A stretch of DNA of 64,000 nucleotides from Bog-473 sp963834405 (GCA_963834405.1 CAWIBX010000002.1:124001-188000), one strand, 5' to 3'. Counted from the first letter of the stretch, positions 25,806-36,651 are shown. The notes: generated by a model from the letters alone, not told the origin. A program made the numbers and translations.

Positions 25806-27443
25806 TCAGCGCGGCCGCGTCGTGGCCGTGCCGGGTCTGTGTTTCGCTGCCTTCGTCGCGGGTTTGTTGGTCTTCGGCGGCGGCTTGCCGCTTGCCCTCG
25901 CCCTCGCCCTCGCCCGCGGCCGGCGCTCCGGCCCCAGGCCCCGCAGGCGTTCCGCCACGTCGTAGGCCTCGGGGTCGGCCCGCCGCACGCGCTCGAAGAA
26001 CTCACGCGCCCGCGGGACGTCGCCGGCCCGCTCGTACAGGTCGGCCAGCACGTACCACTGCCGGACGTGCCGAGATGAAGGGTTGCGCAACCCTTTCTGG
26101 GCGCCGGCGTTGGACAACATGGCGATGGCGCCGTTCAGGTCACCATCGTCGGCCAGCGACGCGGCGGCGACGATGCGGCCCTCGGCCAGCACGTCGGGCT
26201 CGGGCGAGCTCCGGCGCAGCTCGCTCCAGAGCTCGGCCACCTTCTTCGGCTTGTGCAGGGCGCGCTGGCAGTCCATGAGGACGGGGAGGTAGTCGGTCGA
26301 ATCGGACAGGGTGCCGAGCGCCTGCAGATGGCGGGCCGCCTCCCGCCAGCGGCCGCTGCGATACGCCGCGAATCCCGCCAGCTCCCGCACCGCCGCCACG
26401 CCCGGCGCCTCGTCGGCCACCGCCTTGATCGCCCGCAGCGCGTCCTGGTAGCGCCCCCGCTCGTACGCGCTGTACGCGTTCTCCGTCTTTTCGACCAGCA
26501 GCTCCTTGTGTCGTGCCGTGGCGGTGTCGGCCGCGTTGCGTATAGCCGTCGCCACCTCCGCCGGGAGGGTCTTGCGGGCGGCCAGGCGCTCGAGCGCGGC
26601 GCTCGCGCCGGCGGTCGTCCCCGGAGCACCCGGCCGGCTGCGGCCTGCCTTCGCACCCGCGCCCCGCCGGGGGCCGGCGGCGTCCGATGGGCTCGTGTCG
26701 ACCCGGATCCACTCGGCCTGCTTGCTCGGTCGTTCTTGCTGGCTCCGCCGGACCGGCTCGGTGTAGCGGTGGCCGGGGGCCGGGCCCGGGCCGGTCCGCA
26801 TGTCCGCCTCCGTCCCTGCCCCCCCTCCCGCCTCGAAGTCCCGCCGGCGCGCCACCTCGCGCGCCCCTCGGCGTGCCACGTTGCCCCACCCGCGGGCGCG
26901 GCTGGGCAGCGGTGCCTCGTCTACGCGTCGGTGTTCGCGGCTTGCCTGACCTTGTCGTCCCGGCCCTCCCTGTCGTCCCTGTCCGCGGGACCGGTCCGCC
27001 GGCGCACCGCGCCGCTCGGTGGCGCCGCGGGGTCCGCGCGGTCGTCTTTCTTCGTCTCTTCCTGTGGGCCGGCCGCGTCGTGGCTCGCCGGACTCGTTCC
27101 GGCGGCTTGCACGCGCCGGCCCGCTGCCCTTGCGCCCCGCGGCGGACGTCGGGGGGCGTCCGCTCCTCGTGCTGCTGCGTCCTGCGGCTTTCTTGGCACC
27201 GCCGGCACGCCCGAAAGAGCCCTCCGCACGGGACCGCGACCCTTGGCCCCGCCCGGTCGTCCCTGTCGACGTGCGGGAGCCTCTTGTCCCGGGGCTCTTC
27301 CCGCGGCCGCTCGAACTGGGGCGTCCTCCCCTACCGCTGCTGCCGCCTGTGCCACTGCTCTTCGGCCGAGACGGGCGCGCGGATCCGGCGCCGCGACGGG
27401 GCGGGGAGGCGCGACGATTCGGCCGAGAGGAGTCCGCGGGCAT
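25806..27443 (-). CDS. TPR-repeat protein with a long Arg-rich disordered N-terminus
   Basis: A 545-residue protein of unknown function. Residues 1 to about 265 are extremely rich in Arg, Gly, Ser, Pro and Ala and look disordered and strongly basic; residues about 275-510 form helical repeats of TPR type (ENAYSAYERGRYQDALRAIKAVADEAP, AAYRSGRWREAARHLQAL, YVLADLYERAGDVPRAREFFERV); the last 35 residues are basic again. There is no signal peptide or membrane helix. The basic composition suggests binding to RNA, DNA or ribosomes, but this is inference. It lies just downstream of the rRNA terminator, on the same strand, with its ATG at 27443. Confidence 0.75.
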   Translation of the reverse strand: MPADSSRPNRRASPPRRGAGSARPSRPKSSGTGGSSGRGGRPSSSGRGKSPGTRGSRTSTGTTGRGQGSRSRAEGSFGRAGGAKKAAGRSSTRSGRPPTSAAGRKGSGPARASRRNESGEPRRGRPTGRDEERRPRGPRGATERRGAPADRSRGQGRQGGPGRQGQASREHRRVDEAPLPSRARGWGNVARRGAREVARRRDFEAGGGAGTEADMRTGPGPAPGHRYTEPVRRSQQERPSKQAEWIRVDTSPSDAAGPRRGAGAKAGRSRPGAPGTTAGASAALERLAARKTLPAEVATAIRNAADTATARHKELLVEKTENAYSAYERGRYQDALRAIKAVADEAPGVAAVRELAGFAAYRSGRWREAARHLQALGTLSDSTDYLPVLMDCQRALHKPKKVAELWSELRRSSPEPDVLAEGRIVAAASLADDGDLNGAIAMLSNAGAQKGLRNPSSRHVRQWYVLADLYERAGDVPRAREFFERVRRADPEAYDVAERLRGLGPERRPRARARARASGKPPPKTNKPATKAAKHRPGTATTRPR

Positions 27444-27487
27444 CGGACGAGTGTACGCAGGCGGTTCGGAAGTTTTGGCCCGGAAAC

Positions 27488-27528
27488 GACGAGGTCCCCT
27501 CGAGCCGGAGCTCTGAGGGGACCTCGTC
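27488..27528 (-). terminator. Rho-independent-like terminator of the rRNA operon
   Basis: A perfect 14-bp inverted repeat (27488-27501 with 27515-27528) encloses a 13-nt loop and lies 7 nt downstream of the 5S gene. On the minus strand it is followed by GTTTCCGGGCC without a strong U-tract, as is common in GC-rich actinobacteria. Confidence 0.8.
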
Positions 27529-27536
27529 AGGAGAAA

Positions 27537-27653
27537 TCCCGGCGGCGACCTACTCTCCCAGGGGGCCTCCCCCCAAGTACCATCGGCGCGGGCGGGCTTA
27601 ACTGCCGTGTTCGGAATGGGAACGGGTGTTTCCCCGCCGCTATGGCCACCGGA
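27537..27653 (-). rRNA. rrf: 5S ribosomal RNA
   Basis: About 117 nt. The minus strand reads GGTGGCCATAGCGG at the 5' side, the conserved CCCATTCCGAACACGG in the loop B/helix III region and GGGAGAGTAGGTCGCCGCC before the 3' end; the two ends pair. It is the last gene of the rRNA operon, about 115 bp after the 23S 3' end and directly before the terminator hairpin. The exact ends may be off by a few bases. Confidence 0.95.
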
Positions 27654-27738
27654 AACCGTGCGCTCGGCGGGCTCATTTCATCCGTTCTTGTCGGGTGAAG
27701 AGCCACGCCTGTGGTCGCGTCACCGCAACCCCTGAGCG

Positions 27739-27758
27739 TTCCAAAGCGAGCACGAGCA
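27739..27758 (-). repeat. 23S processing stem, 3' arm
   Basis: A 20-bp sequence that is the perfect reverse complement of 33021-33040. The pair brackets the 23S gene and would form the long base-paired stalk cleaved by RNase III during 23S maturation. Confidence 0.85.
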
Positions 27759-28058
27759 GCAAATCCCAAGCCCTCGGCCGATTAGTACCGGTCGGCTGAA
27801 TGCGTCACCGCACTTACACCTCCGGCCTATCAACGTGGTCGTCTAGCCACGGGCCTTACCAGGTTAACCCTGTGGGAGATTTCATCTCGAAACGGGCTTC
27901 GCACTTAGATGCTTTCAGCGCTTATCCCACCCGTAGGTCGCAAACCAGCAGTGCCCTTGGCAGGACAACTGGCACACGAGAGCTACGTCCGTCCCGGTCC
28001 TCTCGTACTAGGGACAGCCTTTCTCAAATCTCCTACGGCTGCATCGGATAGGGACCGA

Positions 28059-28802
28059 CAAGTTGTTACCACTGGCCGGATCGGCCAGGGGCCAGAACAT
28101 TTCTGCCTGGCTCTGCATGTCGCCATGCAGATCGGACCATCTCTTCACGCTCGCAAATCTGCGATCGCGCTTGGCATATGGTCTCTGAGGATTCTGGATT
28201 CTGAGCTCAGGTGAAGCCGTCGATAACGGCCACCACCACTCATTTGGAGTGCCTGAGCGGCCAGCCGCTCAAAGCCTTCCGGTGCAAGATGTTCACCCCT
28301 GGCCATGGCTCTTACGATGCCGGCGAAGGTATTGAACTCCTGCTGCTTACAGCTCAGTAACGGATTTCGTTCGAAGAAGGGGATCACTCTCTCGAGTAGA
28401 TCGCTCCGGCGGCGAACAACCAGCACCAATGTGTGGTCGTTCGATCCGCGATGGTTCTCACGAAGCGCTCCACAACCGATGAGCTCTCGTGCAAGGTCTA
28501 AGACCCTGGACCGAGAGACATCTTGGCTGATACGGAACTCAGGCACGAGTTGCCAACCGCATTTCGTGCATGGATTCCGCTGGATTGCGACGTGGAAACA
28601 CCCTTCTCCGTCTACAAATCCGGCTATGTACGACTCCAGTCTTTCCTGCTGATTGACCGCACCTGGCGCATTGTCACTGCTCTCCGCGTCCATGCCCACA
28701 TCGTACGAAGTGGGTGTTTCACGACCTTCGAAAAGCGAGTAGCGCAGGATACAAACGGTGTTTCCAGCAAATAGCCAAGTTTATAGACAGCGCGGTTCAT
28801 CC
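28059..28802 (-). ncRNA. Group I intron 4 in transcription order (744 nt), after E. coli U2604
   Basis: Inserted in the peptidyl-transferase region: the upstream exon ends GAGACAGT and the downstream exon starts TCGGTCCC; the intron ends in G. P1 is clear: the last seven exon bases AGACAGT pair with GCTGTCT at 28785-28791, with the U-G wobble at the splice site. Core elements: P-like TGCTGGAAACACC at 28757-28771, Q AATCAGCAGG at 28645-28654, R CTCAGAGACCATATGCC at 28173-28189 and S GAAGAGATGGTCC at 28134-28146; R and S pair as P7. A hairpin with a GCGA tetraloop follows (28113-28130). A LAGLIDADG endonuclease gene fills the middle. Position numbers in E. coli are from hand alignment. Confidence 0.92.
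28145..28699 (-). CDS. LAGLIDADG homing endonuclease in the U2604 intron
   Basis: A 184-residue protein with one LAGLIDADG motif, YIAGFVDGEGCFHVAI (about residues 28-43), followed by the beta strands of the fold (KCGWQLVPEFRISQD, HTLVLVVRRRSDLLERVIPFF, and KQQEFNTFAGIVRAM). Single-motif enzymes act as homodimers that cut an intronless allele at the insertion site. The frame is open over its whole length and looks intact. GTG at 28699 or ATG two codons later may start it. The reading frame covers the Q and R elements of the ribozyme and ends inside S, so translation and intron folding compete for the same RNA. No good ribosome-binding site is visible. Confidence 0.85.
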   Translation of the reverse strand: MGMDAESSDNAPGAVNQQERLESYIAGFVDGEGCFHVAIQRNPCTKCGWQLVPEFRISQDVSRSRVLDLARELIGCGALRENHRGSNDHTLVLVVRRRSDLLERVIPFFERNPLLSCKQQEFNTFAGIVRAMARGEHLAPEGFERLAAQALQMSGGGRYRRLHLSSESRILRDHMPSAIADLRA

Positions 28803-28836
28803 ACTGTCTCACGACGTTCTAAACCCAGCTCGCGTA

Positions 28837-28872
<36 letters not shown>

Positions 28873-28873
28873 G

Positions 28874-28919
<46 letters not shown>

Positions 28920-29144
28920 TCCCGTCGATATGGACTCTTGGGGAAGATGAGCCTGTTATCCCCGGGGTACCTTTTATCCGTTGAGCAACGGCGCTTCCAC
29001 AAGCAACCGCTGGATCACTATGCCCTGCTTTCGCACCTGCTCGACTTGTAGGTCTCGCAGTCAAGCTCCCTTTTGCCATTGCACTCGACAGCTGATTGCC
29101 AACCAGCCTGAGGGAACCTTTGGGCGCCTCCGTTACGTTTTAGG

Positions 29145-29451
29145 CATTCTGTTAGCCCGACAACTTCGTTGTCGTCTCGAGGTCATTTCTGCCTCGATCT
29201 GCATGTCGCCATGCAGTTCAGACCATACAATCACCCGTCGCGTTGCGACGGGGCTCCCGTTGTGGTCGTTGGGGTAGGCGGCTAAACGCCGCCCAACCTG
29301 CTGATTTTCCGCACTGGTCAGATTGTCACTTCCCGAGTTGCGCGCCATAGAGGCGCGTAGCACGGATGAGTACTGCCAGATACTCGGATGTTCCAGCATA
29401 CGCCGAGAGTTTTATCTCACATGGTTTCCCATGATTCGCCCCATTTTGTTA
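29145..29451 (-). ncRNA. Group I intron 3 in transcription order (307 nt), after E. coli U2262, no endonuclease
   Basis: A minimal intron inserted just after the P-loop: the exon ends GGTCGCCT and resumes CCTAAAACG, and the intron ends in G. P1 forms between exon TCGCCT and GGGCGA at intron nucleotides 11-16. The core has TGCTGGAACATCC, Q AATCAGCAGG at 29297-29306, a P8 hairpin CCCGTCGC/GCGACGGG and the S-like GATTGTATGGTCT at 29220-29232, paired with ACGACCACA as P7. A perfect 7-bp hairpin with a GCGA loop (29199-29216) is identical to that of the U2604 intron. No LAGLIDADG sequence remains; the residual frame only codes the core. Confidence 0.9.
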
Positions 29452-29735
29452 AGGCGACCGCCCCAGTCAAACTACCCACCTGACGCTGTCCCTGATCCGG
29501 GTAACGGACCGAAGTTAGAGTCCCGGCACTAAAAGGGTGGTATTTCAAGGTTGACTCCACACTGGCTGGCGCCAATGCTTCAAAGTCTCCCACCTATCCT
29601 ACACAAATAGTACCAAAACCCAACATCAAGCTGTAGTAAAGGTCCACGGGGTCTTTCCGTCCTGATGCAGCTAACGAGCATCTTTACTCGTACTTCAATT
29701 TCGCCGGGTCTGTGGTTGAGACAGTAGGAAAGTCG

Positions 29736-29782
<47 letters not shown>

Positions 29783-30486
29783 CTAGCACTCCCCATATCG
29801 CTATGGAGCTAGGACCATATCTTCATCTCAATGTCGTTTGAGATGGCCGGCGTGTGGCCTCTGAGGATTCCAGGTAACGCGACGGCTGGCGACGATTCAT
29901 GGTCTGCGTGATCTCCGCAATCTGGACCATGCCCTCCACACCGAGGTGGAGGCCGAGTTCCATCATGCCGACGATGTCCGCAAACTTCCTGAAGTCATCG
30001 GCCTTTGCCGTGACGAGTGGGTGTTCTTCGAAGAACGGGATGATCAGCTGCAACAGATCCGAGAGTTTCCGTACCGTGTAACGGCACAGACGCTCGTGAT
30101 GATTGTCGCGCCGGACATGATGCCCGACCTGACCACATCTGAAGAATCGCTCCAGCCGATGCAGCGCATCGAGGCTCCGCTCTCCCTGAACCACCGTGAA
30201 GGTCGGTTGAACCTGCCAACCGAGTCTTGACGTCTGGTTCCGAAAGATCGGAACACTGAAACAACCTTCGCCGTCGACAAAGCCGACGACCCACTCCGCG
30301 AAACCTGGCCTTTCCTGCTGATTGTCCGCACCGGACGGATTCTTACTTTCCACATCGACACGTTATGAAACGGGTGCGACATGGATGAGTACCGTCGGAT
30401 ACTCGGAGTTTCCAGCATTTGGCCGGCTTCACTATGCAAGATCACTCTTGCTAGGGGCAATCCCCGGGCACGTTTCCGGGGGGTTT
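29783..30486 (-). ncRNA. Group I intron 2 in transcription order (704 nt), after E. coli U1931
   Basis: Inserted in the sequence CCTAAGGT/AGCGAAATTCC just 3' of helix 69; the intron ends TGCTAG. The site equals L1931, the site known from Thermotoga 23S introns. Core elements: TGCTGGAAACTCC, Q AATCAGCAGG at 30314-30323, R CTCAGAGGCCACACGCC at 29849-29865 and the textbook S element GAAGATATGGTCC at 29812-29824. P1 is weaker here: exon CTAAGGT against GCCCCTAG gives two short helices around an internal loop. A GCAAGA-GTGA-TCTTGC hairpin follows as P2. An endonuclease gene is contained in it. It starts only 20 nt after the end of the preceding intron. Confidence 0.92.
29823..30353 (-). CDS. LAGLIDADG homing endonuclease in the U1931 intron
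   Basis: A 176-residue single-motif LAGLIDADG protein: WVVGFVDGEGCFSVPI (about residues 21-36) with downstream fold segments GWQVQPTFTVVQGERSLDALHRLERFF, YTVRKLSDLLQLIIPFFEEHPL and DDFRKFADIVGMMELG. It is related to the endonuclease in the U2604 intron over its full length (same motif spacing and IPFFE block). The frame is open and looks intact; the probable start is GTG at 30353. As in its relative, the N-terminal NQQER is the translation of the intron Q element and the C-terminus runs through R up to S. It probably acts as a homodimer on uninterrupted 23S genes. Confidence 0.85.
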   Translation of the reverse strand: MESKNPSGADNQQERPGFAEWVVGFVDGEGCFSVPIFRNQTSRLGWQVQPTFTVVQGERSLDALHRLERFFRCGQVGHHVRRDNHHERLCRYTVRKLSDLLQLIIPFFEEHPLVTAKADDFRKFADIVGMMELGLHLGVEGMVQIAEITQTMNRRQPSRYLESSEATRRPSQTTLR

Positions 30487-30506
30487 ACCTTAGGACCGTT
30501 ATAGTT
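30487..30506 (-). other. 20-nt 23S micro-exon between two introns
   Basis: Only 20 nt of rRNA (E. coli 1912-1931, the 3' half of helix 69 and CCTAAGGT) separate the U1911 and U1931 introns. Both flanking junctions keep the U/G rule of group I splicing. This exon contains the 5' splice-site pairing partner of the U1931 intron. Confidence 0.9.
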
Positions 30507-30896
30507 CACTTGATCCTCATGTCGCCATGAGGTGTGGACCATATCTTCATCCCTCTGCTTCATAGAGGGAGCTCTGCATATGGCCTCTGAGGATTCCCAA
30601 TTCCTCTTCGTGACAAGACGAGTCTCGACTCTCGACAAATTAGGGACGTTGAAGCTTCCCTCGCCGTCGACGAATCCCGCGACCCAGTTACCCAGGTCAC
30701 AAGGGATCCGATCCAGCCAGTTAGAGGAACAGGGTCTTTCCTGCTGATTGTCCGCACCGGACGGATTGTCACTGCCCACACCGTCACCCAAACAAATGGG
30801 TGCGACATGGACGAGTACCGCCGGATACTCGGAGTTTCCAGCATTTAGCAGAGTTTGTTCCAGAGGATTGCTCCTCTGGAGCCGCAACTTGTGCTT
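30507..30896 (-). ncRNA. Group I intron 1 in transcription order (390 nt), after E. coli U1911
   Basis: Inserted in the loop of helix 69: the exon ends CGGCCGT and resumes AACTATAACGG; the intron ends in G. P1 pairs exon GGCCGT with GCGGCT at intron nucleotides 12-17, with a U-G wobble at the splice site. Core: TGCTGGAAACTCC, Q AATCAGCAGG at 30740-30749, R CTCAGAGGCCATATGC at 30576-30591 and S GAAGATATGGTCC at 30536-30548, plus a CCTCATG-GCGA-CATGAGG hairpin. It is clearly the closest sibling of the U1931 intron: the stretch around CTCCGAGTATCCG and CCGTCCGGTGCGGACAATC is nearly identical. It carries a collapsed endonuclease gene. Confidence 0.92.
30549..30779 (-). pseudogene. Remnant of a LAGLIDADG homing endonuclease in the U1911 intron
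   Basis: The frame from GTG at 30779 reads GSDNPSGADNQQERP, then the LAGLIDADG motif WVAGFVDGEGSFNVP, a few further residues, and then jumps directly to NWESSEAICRAP, the equivalent of the C-terminal ESSEA...R segment of the U1931 endonuclease. Roughly 100 codons of the catalytic fold between them are missing, so it cannot make an active enzyme. The frame stays open into the next exon, which suggests a fairly recent in-frame deletion rather than long decay. Confidence 0.8.
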
Positions 30897-31761
30897 ACGG
30901 CCGCCGTTTACCGGGGCTTAGGTTCAGAGCTTCGCCCGAGGGCTAACCCTTCCCCGTAACCTTCCGGCACCGGGCAGGCGTCAGAGCGTATACATCGTCT
31001 TACGACTTCGCACGCTCCTGTGTTTTTAGTAAACAGTCGCTTTCCCCAATTCTCTGCGGCCCCCTCAGGCATCAGGACGCGAAGTCCTTCACCCTATCGG
31101 GGCCCTCCTTCTCCCGAAGTTACGGAGGAATTTTGCCGAGTTCCTTAACCACAGTTCTCCCGATCGCCTTGGTATTCTCTACCCGCCCACCTGTGTTGGT
31201 TTGGGGTACGGGTACCGTGCCAACTCGCTAGAAGTTTTTCTTGGCAGCATAGAATCAGTGACTTCGCCTGGAACGGCTCGGCATCGCGTCTCAGGATTGA
31301 CGGGACCCGGATTTACCTAGATCCCTCCCTACACGCTTACCCCAGGACAACCAACGCCTGGGCTCACCTATCTTCCTGCGTCGCTCCTTTGCTGTCCGCC
31401 CCAGGGTTTGTCGGTTCGACCCGAAGGTCATCCCCTTAGTACCCCTGGCTTGGAATGGGCGCGGACACGGTAGTACTGGAATATCAACCAGTTGTGCATC
31501 GACTACGCCTCTCGGCCTCGCCTTAGCTCCCGACTTACCCTGGGAGGATTAGCCTTCCCCAGGAACCCTTGGGCTTACGGCGGAGGGGTTTCTCACCCCT
31601 CTCTCGCTACTCATACCAGCATTCGCACTCGACCACGCTCCACGACGGTTCACACCACCGCTTCGCAGCGAGATCGACGCTCCCCTACCACTCCCGTCTA
31701 TTGACGGAAATCCGCGGCTTCGGCTCTTGACTTGAGCCCCGTTAAATTATCCGCGCAGGAC

Positions 31762-31792
<31 letters not shown>

Positions 31793-31793
31793 T

Positions 31794-31830
<37 letters not shown>

Positions 31831-32222
31831 TTGCGTTCCCACATCGTTTTCCACTTAGTCAAGAATTAGGGGCCTTAGCCGGCGGTCTGGGCTGTTTCCC
31901 TTTCGACCAACGAAGCTCATCCCTCGTGGTCTCACTGCCGGGTTCTAGAGCATCGGCATTCGGAGTTTAGTTGGGGTCAGTAAGCTTGTAGGCCCCCTAG
32001 CCCATCCAGTGCTCTACCTCCGATGCTGAACACCCGACGCTGCACCTAAATGCATTTCGGGGAGAACCAGCTATCACCGAGTTTGATTGGCCTTTCACCC
32101 CTTGCCACAGGTCATCCCCCCAGTTTTCAACCTAGGTGGGTTCGGCCCTCCACGAAGTCTTACCTTCGCTTCAGCCTGCCCATGGCAAGCTCACTCGGCT
32201 TCGGGTCTACAGCATGCGACTC

Positions 32223-32255
<33 letters not shown>

Positions 32256-32441
32256 ACCCATCACTGGTTAACCTCGCCACACACCGTAACTCGCTGGCTC
32301 ATTCTTCAAAAGGCACGCCATCACGGCTGCTACCCACCATGTGTCACCAATCTCACCCGAAGGGATCATGGTAACGATGGGGCAACGACGCTTTGACTGT
32401 TTGTAAGCCAACGGTTTCAGGTACTATTTCACTCCCCTCCC

Positions 32442-32477
<36 letters not shown>

Positions 32478-33020
32478 GCTATCGGTCGCCTAAGAGTACT
32501 TAGCCTTACGAGATGGTCCTCGCAGATTCACGCCGGCTTTCCCGGATCCGGCGCTACTCGGGTGCTCAAGCGGAGTCCAATGTGTTTCGTGTACGGGACC
32601 ATTACCCTCTACGGTTCAGCTTTCCTGACTGATTCCACTACGCACTGGATTTGTAACTCCGTGACAGGTCTGGTGCCCCGTCTCTCGAGTCCCACAACCC
32701 CACACCGGCAACGCCACCAGGCTTGACACCGGCACGGTTTAGGCTCTTCCCGTTTCGCTCGCCGCTACTCGGGGAGTCACTGTTGTTTTCCTCTCCTCGG
32801 GTTACTTAGATGTTTCAATTCACCCGGTTCCCTCGCCCCGCCCTATACATTCAGGCGGGTGTAACACCTCATGACAGGTGTTGGGTTGCCCCATTCGGAC
32901 ATCCACGGATCGACGCTTGGTAGACAGCTTCCCGTGGCTTTTCGCAGTCGCCCACGTCCTTCTTCGGCTTTAGGCGCCAAGGCATCCGCCGTTGGCTCTT
33001 TGTAGCTTGGAGAACAAAGA

Positions 33021-33040
33021 TGCTCGTGCTCGCTTTGGAA
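33021..33040 (-). repeat. 23S processing stem, 5' arm
   Basis: Perfect 20-bp reverse complement of 27739-27758, starting about 7 nt from the estimated 23S 5' end. It would pair across the whole 5.2-kb precursor, introns included. Confidence 0.85.
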
Positions 33041-33317
33041 TTCTCAAGGGGCTGAACGGCACACACTCGAGGTCGGACATCTCGACCGGGATTCCCCGAA
33101 TAAGCCAAAGGGAACCAGGTGAGAACAGCAGCCCGACCAGGGCACGCACGGGGTGAGCGGTCCTCCGCCGGCACACACGCAGTCGAGCAAGACTCGAGCC
33201 GCATGCACAGAAGTCGACCGGAGCCCGGGGAGCTCACGCGGAGCTCGACCCGGGCCAGACGTGGTCGACTGACCGACGCCGGTGGGGACATCACCGGGAC
33301 CGACCCACCAAAGGGCC

Positions 33318-33343
33318 GCTCCCTCAAAACGAAATAGTGAGAG
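33318..33343 (-). repeat. 16S processing stem, 3' arm
   Basis: Complementary to 35257-35282: of 26 positions, 23 form Watson-Crick pairs, two are G-U wobbles and one is mismatched in the RNA. Together they would form the RNase III stalk of pre-16S rRNA. Confidence 0.75.
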
Positions 33344-33530
33344 TCCGTCTGCTTCCGCAGGGACCGGACCGTGAAGGGCGGGCTCCAACCGCCGCACCGA
33401 AGTGAGGCAGAAAGAGGCGGCCGACATCATCTGCCGGTGTATGAAAACAGCCGAATAACCAGTGTTCAACTGGGTAGTGATCGGCGAGATCTCCGAAGCC
33501 CGAAACGAACTTCGAAGAGCCGATGACACT

Positions 33531-35060
<1,530 letters not shown>

Positions 35061-35256
35061 AGACTCCGGCCGGCCCCACATCCCGCAAAACGGGACGAAG
35101 TACCGGTCAAGAATCAGAGAGTCACCATGATTTGACTCGAATCATTGGTAACCACAGGCCTTTTGCCCAAAAGAGGGTTTCGAGGCCTGCGTAATGCTTA
35201 ATTGACGTACAACTCATCCGTTTGAGTCCGGATGAATTGCCCGCACTGGCTTTTGG

Positions 35257-35282
35257 CTCTCACTATTCCGTTTTCAAGGAGC
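35257..35282 (-). repeat. 16S processing stem, 5' arm
   Basis: Partner of 33318-33343, about 200 nt upstream of the 16S 5' end. Contains CCTTGAAAAC, a sequence common in actinobacterial rrn leaders. Confidence 0.75.
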
Positions 35283-35410
35283 GACCGGGCACACACCTGT
35301 CCACAGGCGTTGGTGCCGGGTGCCCGAAGGACTGTTCCGGACAGATTGCTCCGCTGGAAAGTCTCCCTCGGTTGCCGGAGGACCTGGGGAGGTCCCTCGG
35401 CGGAATGAAC

Positions 35411-35439
35411 ACCTTACCAGGCACGGACCCGACCGTCAA
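35411..35439 (-). promoter_or_regulatory. Probable rRNA operon promoter
   Basis: On the minus strand a -35 box TTGACG (35434-35439) and a -10 box TAAGGT (35411-35416) are separated by exactly 17 bp. Transcription would start near 35404, giving a leader of about 345 nt before 16S that contains the 16S processing arm. Confidence 0.65.
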
Positions 35440-35985
35440 CGCGCCGCAAAAGATCCTCGGCCGCCGGGCGGAGGCCCAGGGCCGGCTGCCGGGACCATCG
35501 TACCGGGGGCTCCGCCTGCCCTCGCGGATGGGATCCGATGGCCTGGGAGCGGCCCGGGAACCTCGGTGCCCCGGGAATCGCCTCGGGGTACGGGCGGGTC
35601 CCGGCGCCCCCGGTCCCTGGAGTCCGAAGTCGCCGCAGTCCGGGGTCCGGAGTCTCAGAGTCACCGGCGAGGCCTGTCCGGGGCACCCACCGGTGGCATG
35701 CGGTGAGCCACCCGGGCCCTCCGCATGCCACCTGGTGCTCGAAGCCCAACGGGCTTTCCGCTCCCTCCCCTCGCCAAAGGGCTTACGGAAGCGTGCGCCG
35801 CCTGCTGTCCTCTCCGATCTACCGCATATCTGCGAGCTGCTGCGCCCCAGCTTGGACCCGGCCTGTTGCACCGGTGTGACAAGGCAGTGACACAGCTACT
35901 GACACCACTTTGCCCCGAAACGAGCCCGGCGTCCAGTGAATTCAGCAATCGCTGAAAGGCTGGGAACTCAGGGAATGACGGTCGG

Positions 35986-36651
35986 TCAGCCCCTCGACAC
36001 GTACCGGCTCCCGGGGACCCAGAAGCGCCAGCGCTTGTCGGTCGCCTCCTTTATGCCGATCCGCGTCCCGCGGCCCGGACGCTTCGGAGGCGGGGTGCCG
36101 TCGTCGAGCAACCGCACCGCGCCGGGCCGGACCACGAGGAGGTCCGCGCCGTTGTCGGCCCCGCTTATCCCGAGGGCCTGGCACAGCTTGGCGGGACCGT
36201 TGCAAAGGTCGACGTCCCGGCGGGCCGCCGGCCGCACGGCCCGCATGTCTTCTACGCCGCGCAACGGCTCCAGCGCCCGGATGAGCGCCGCCGCAGCCTT
36301 CCCATCGGGCCCGCAGACGACGTTGGCGCACCAGTGCATGCCGTAGGTGAAGTACACGTACAAGAATCCCGGCGGCCCGAACATCACCGCCGTGCGCGGC
36401 GTTTGGCCGCGGTAGGCGTGCGACGCGGCGTCGTTGGCGCCGTGGTAGGCCTCCACCTCCACAATGCGGCCGGCCCGCCCGCCGCGCACGAGCACCTTGT
36501 TCAGCAGCCACGGCGCGACGGTCAGCGGCCCGGCGGCGAGGTCCGACCGCCGGAGCGGCCGCAGCCGCCCGCCCCGTTCGACCGGCTTGACCCGCTCGGC
36601 ACGCTCGGCGCGCTCCGGCTGTTGCACGGCGCCACCCTCTCGCACCCGCAC
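35986..36651 (-). CDS. 3-methyladenine DNA glycosylase (AAG/MPG family)
   Basis: Removes alkylated purines from DNA to start base-excision repair. The 221-residue protein shows the AAG fold motifs RIVEVEAYHGANDAASHAYRG (with the catalytic Glu in VEVEAY), GPPGFLYVYFTYGMHWCANVV and CNGPAKLCQALGI. The first 35 residues are basic and rich in Glu/Arg and outside the fold, so a later start is possible. It is the first protein gene upstream of the rRNA promoter, same strand, and ends about 545 bp before it. It follows the DGAT gene region on the opposite side with 112 bp between. Confidence 0.87.
   Translation of the reverse strand: MRVREGGAVQQPERAERAERVKPVERGGRLRPLRRSDLAAGPLTVAPWLLNKVLVRGGRAGRIVEVEAYHGANDAASHAYRGQTPRTAVMFGPPGFLYVYFTYGMHWCANVVCGPDGKAAAALIRALEPLRGVEDMRAVRPAARRDVDLCNGPAKLCQALGISGADNGADLLVVRPGAVRLLDDGTPPPKRPGRGTRIGIKEATDKRWRFWVPGSRYVSRG

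Larger units (their letters stand above)
35061..35985. other. rRNA leader and promoter region without protein genes
   Basis: About 925 bp. The part up to about 35405 is the transcribed pre-16S leader with the 16S processing arm; the promoter lies at 35411-35439. The remaining 545 bp up to the DNA-glycosylase gene is GC-rich. Open frames exist on both strands but overlap each other and the promoter and have no recognisable protein content, so I call no gene. Confidence 0.7.

Noticed and set aside
35222..35890. Open frames on both strands in the rRNA leader region
   Set aside because: They overlap each other, the 16S processing arm and the promoter, and show no recognisable domains or good ribosome sites.
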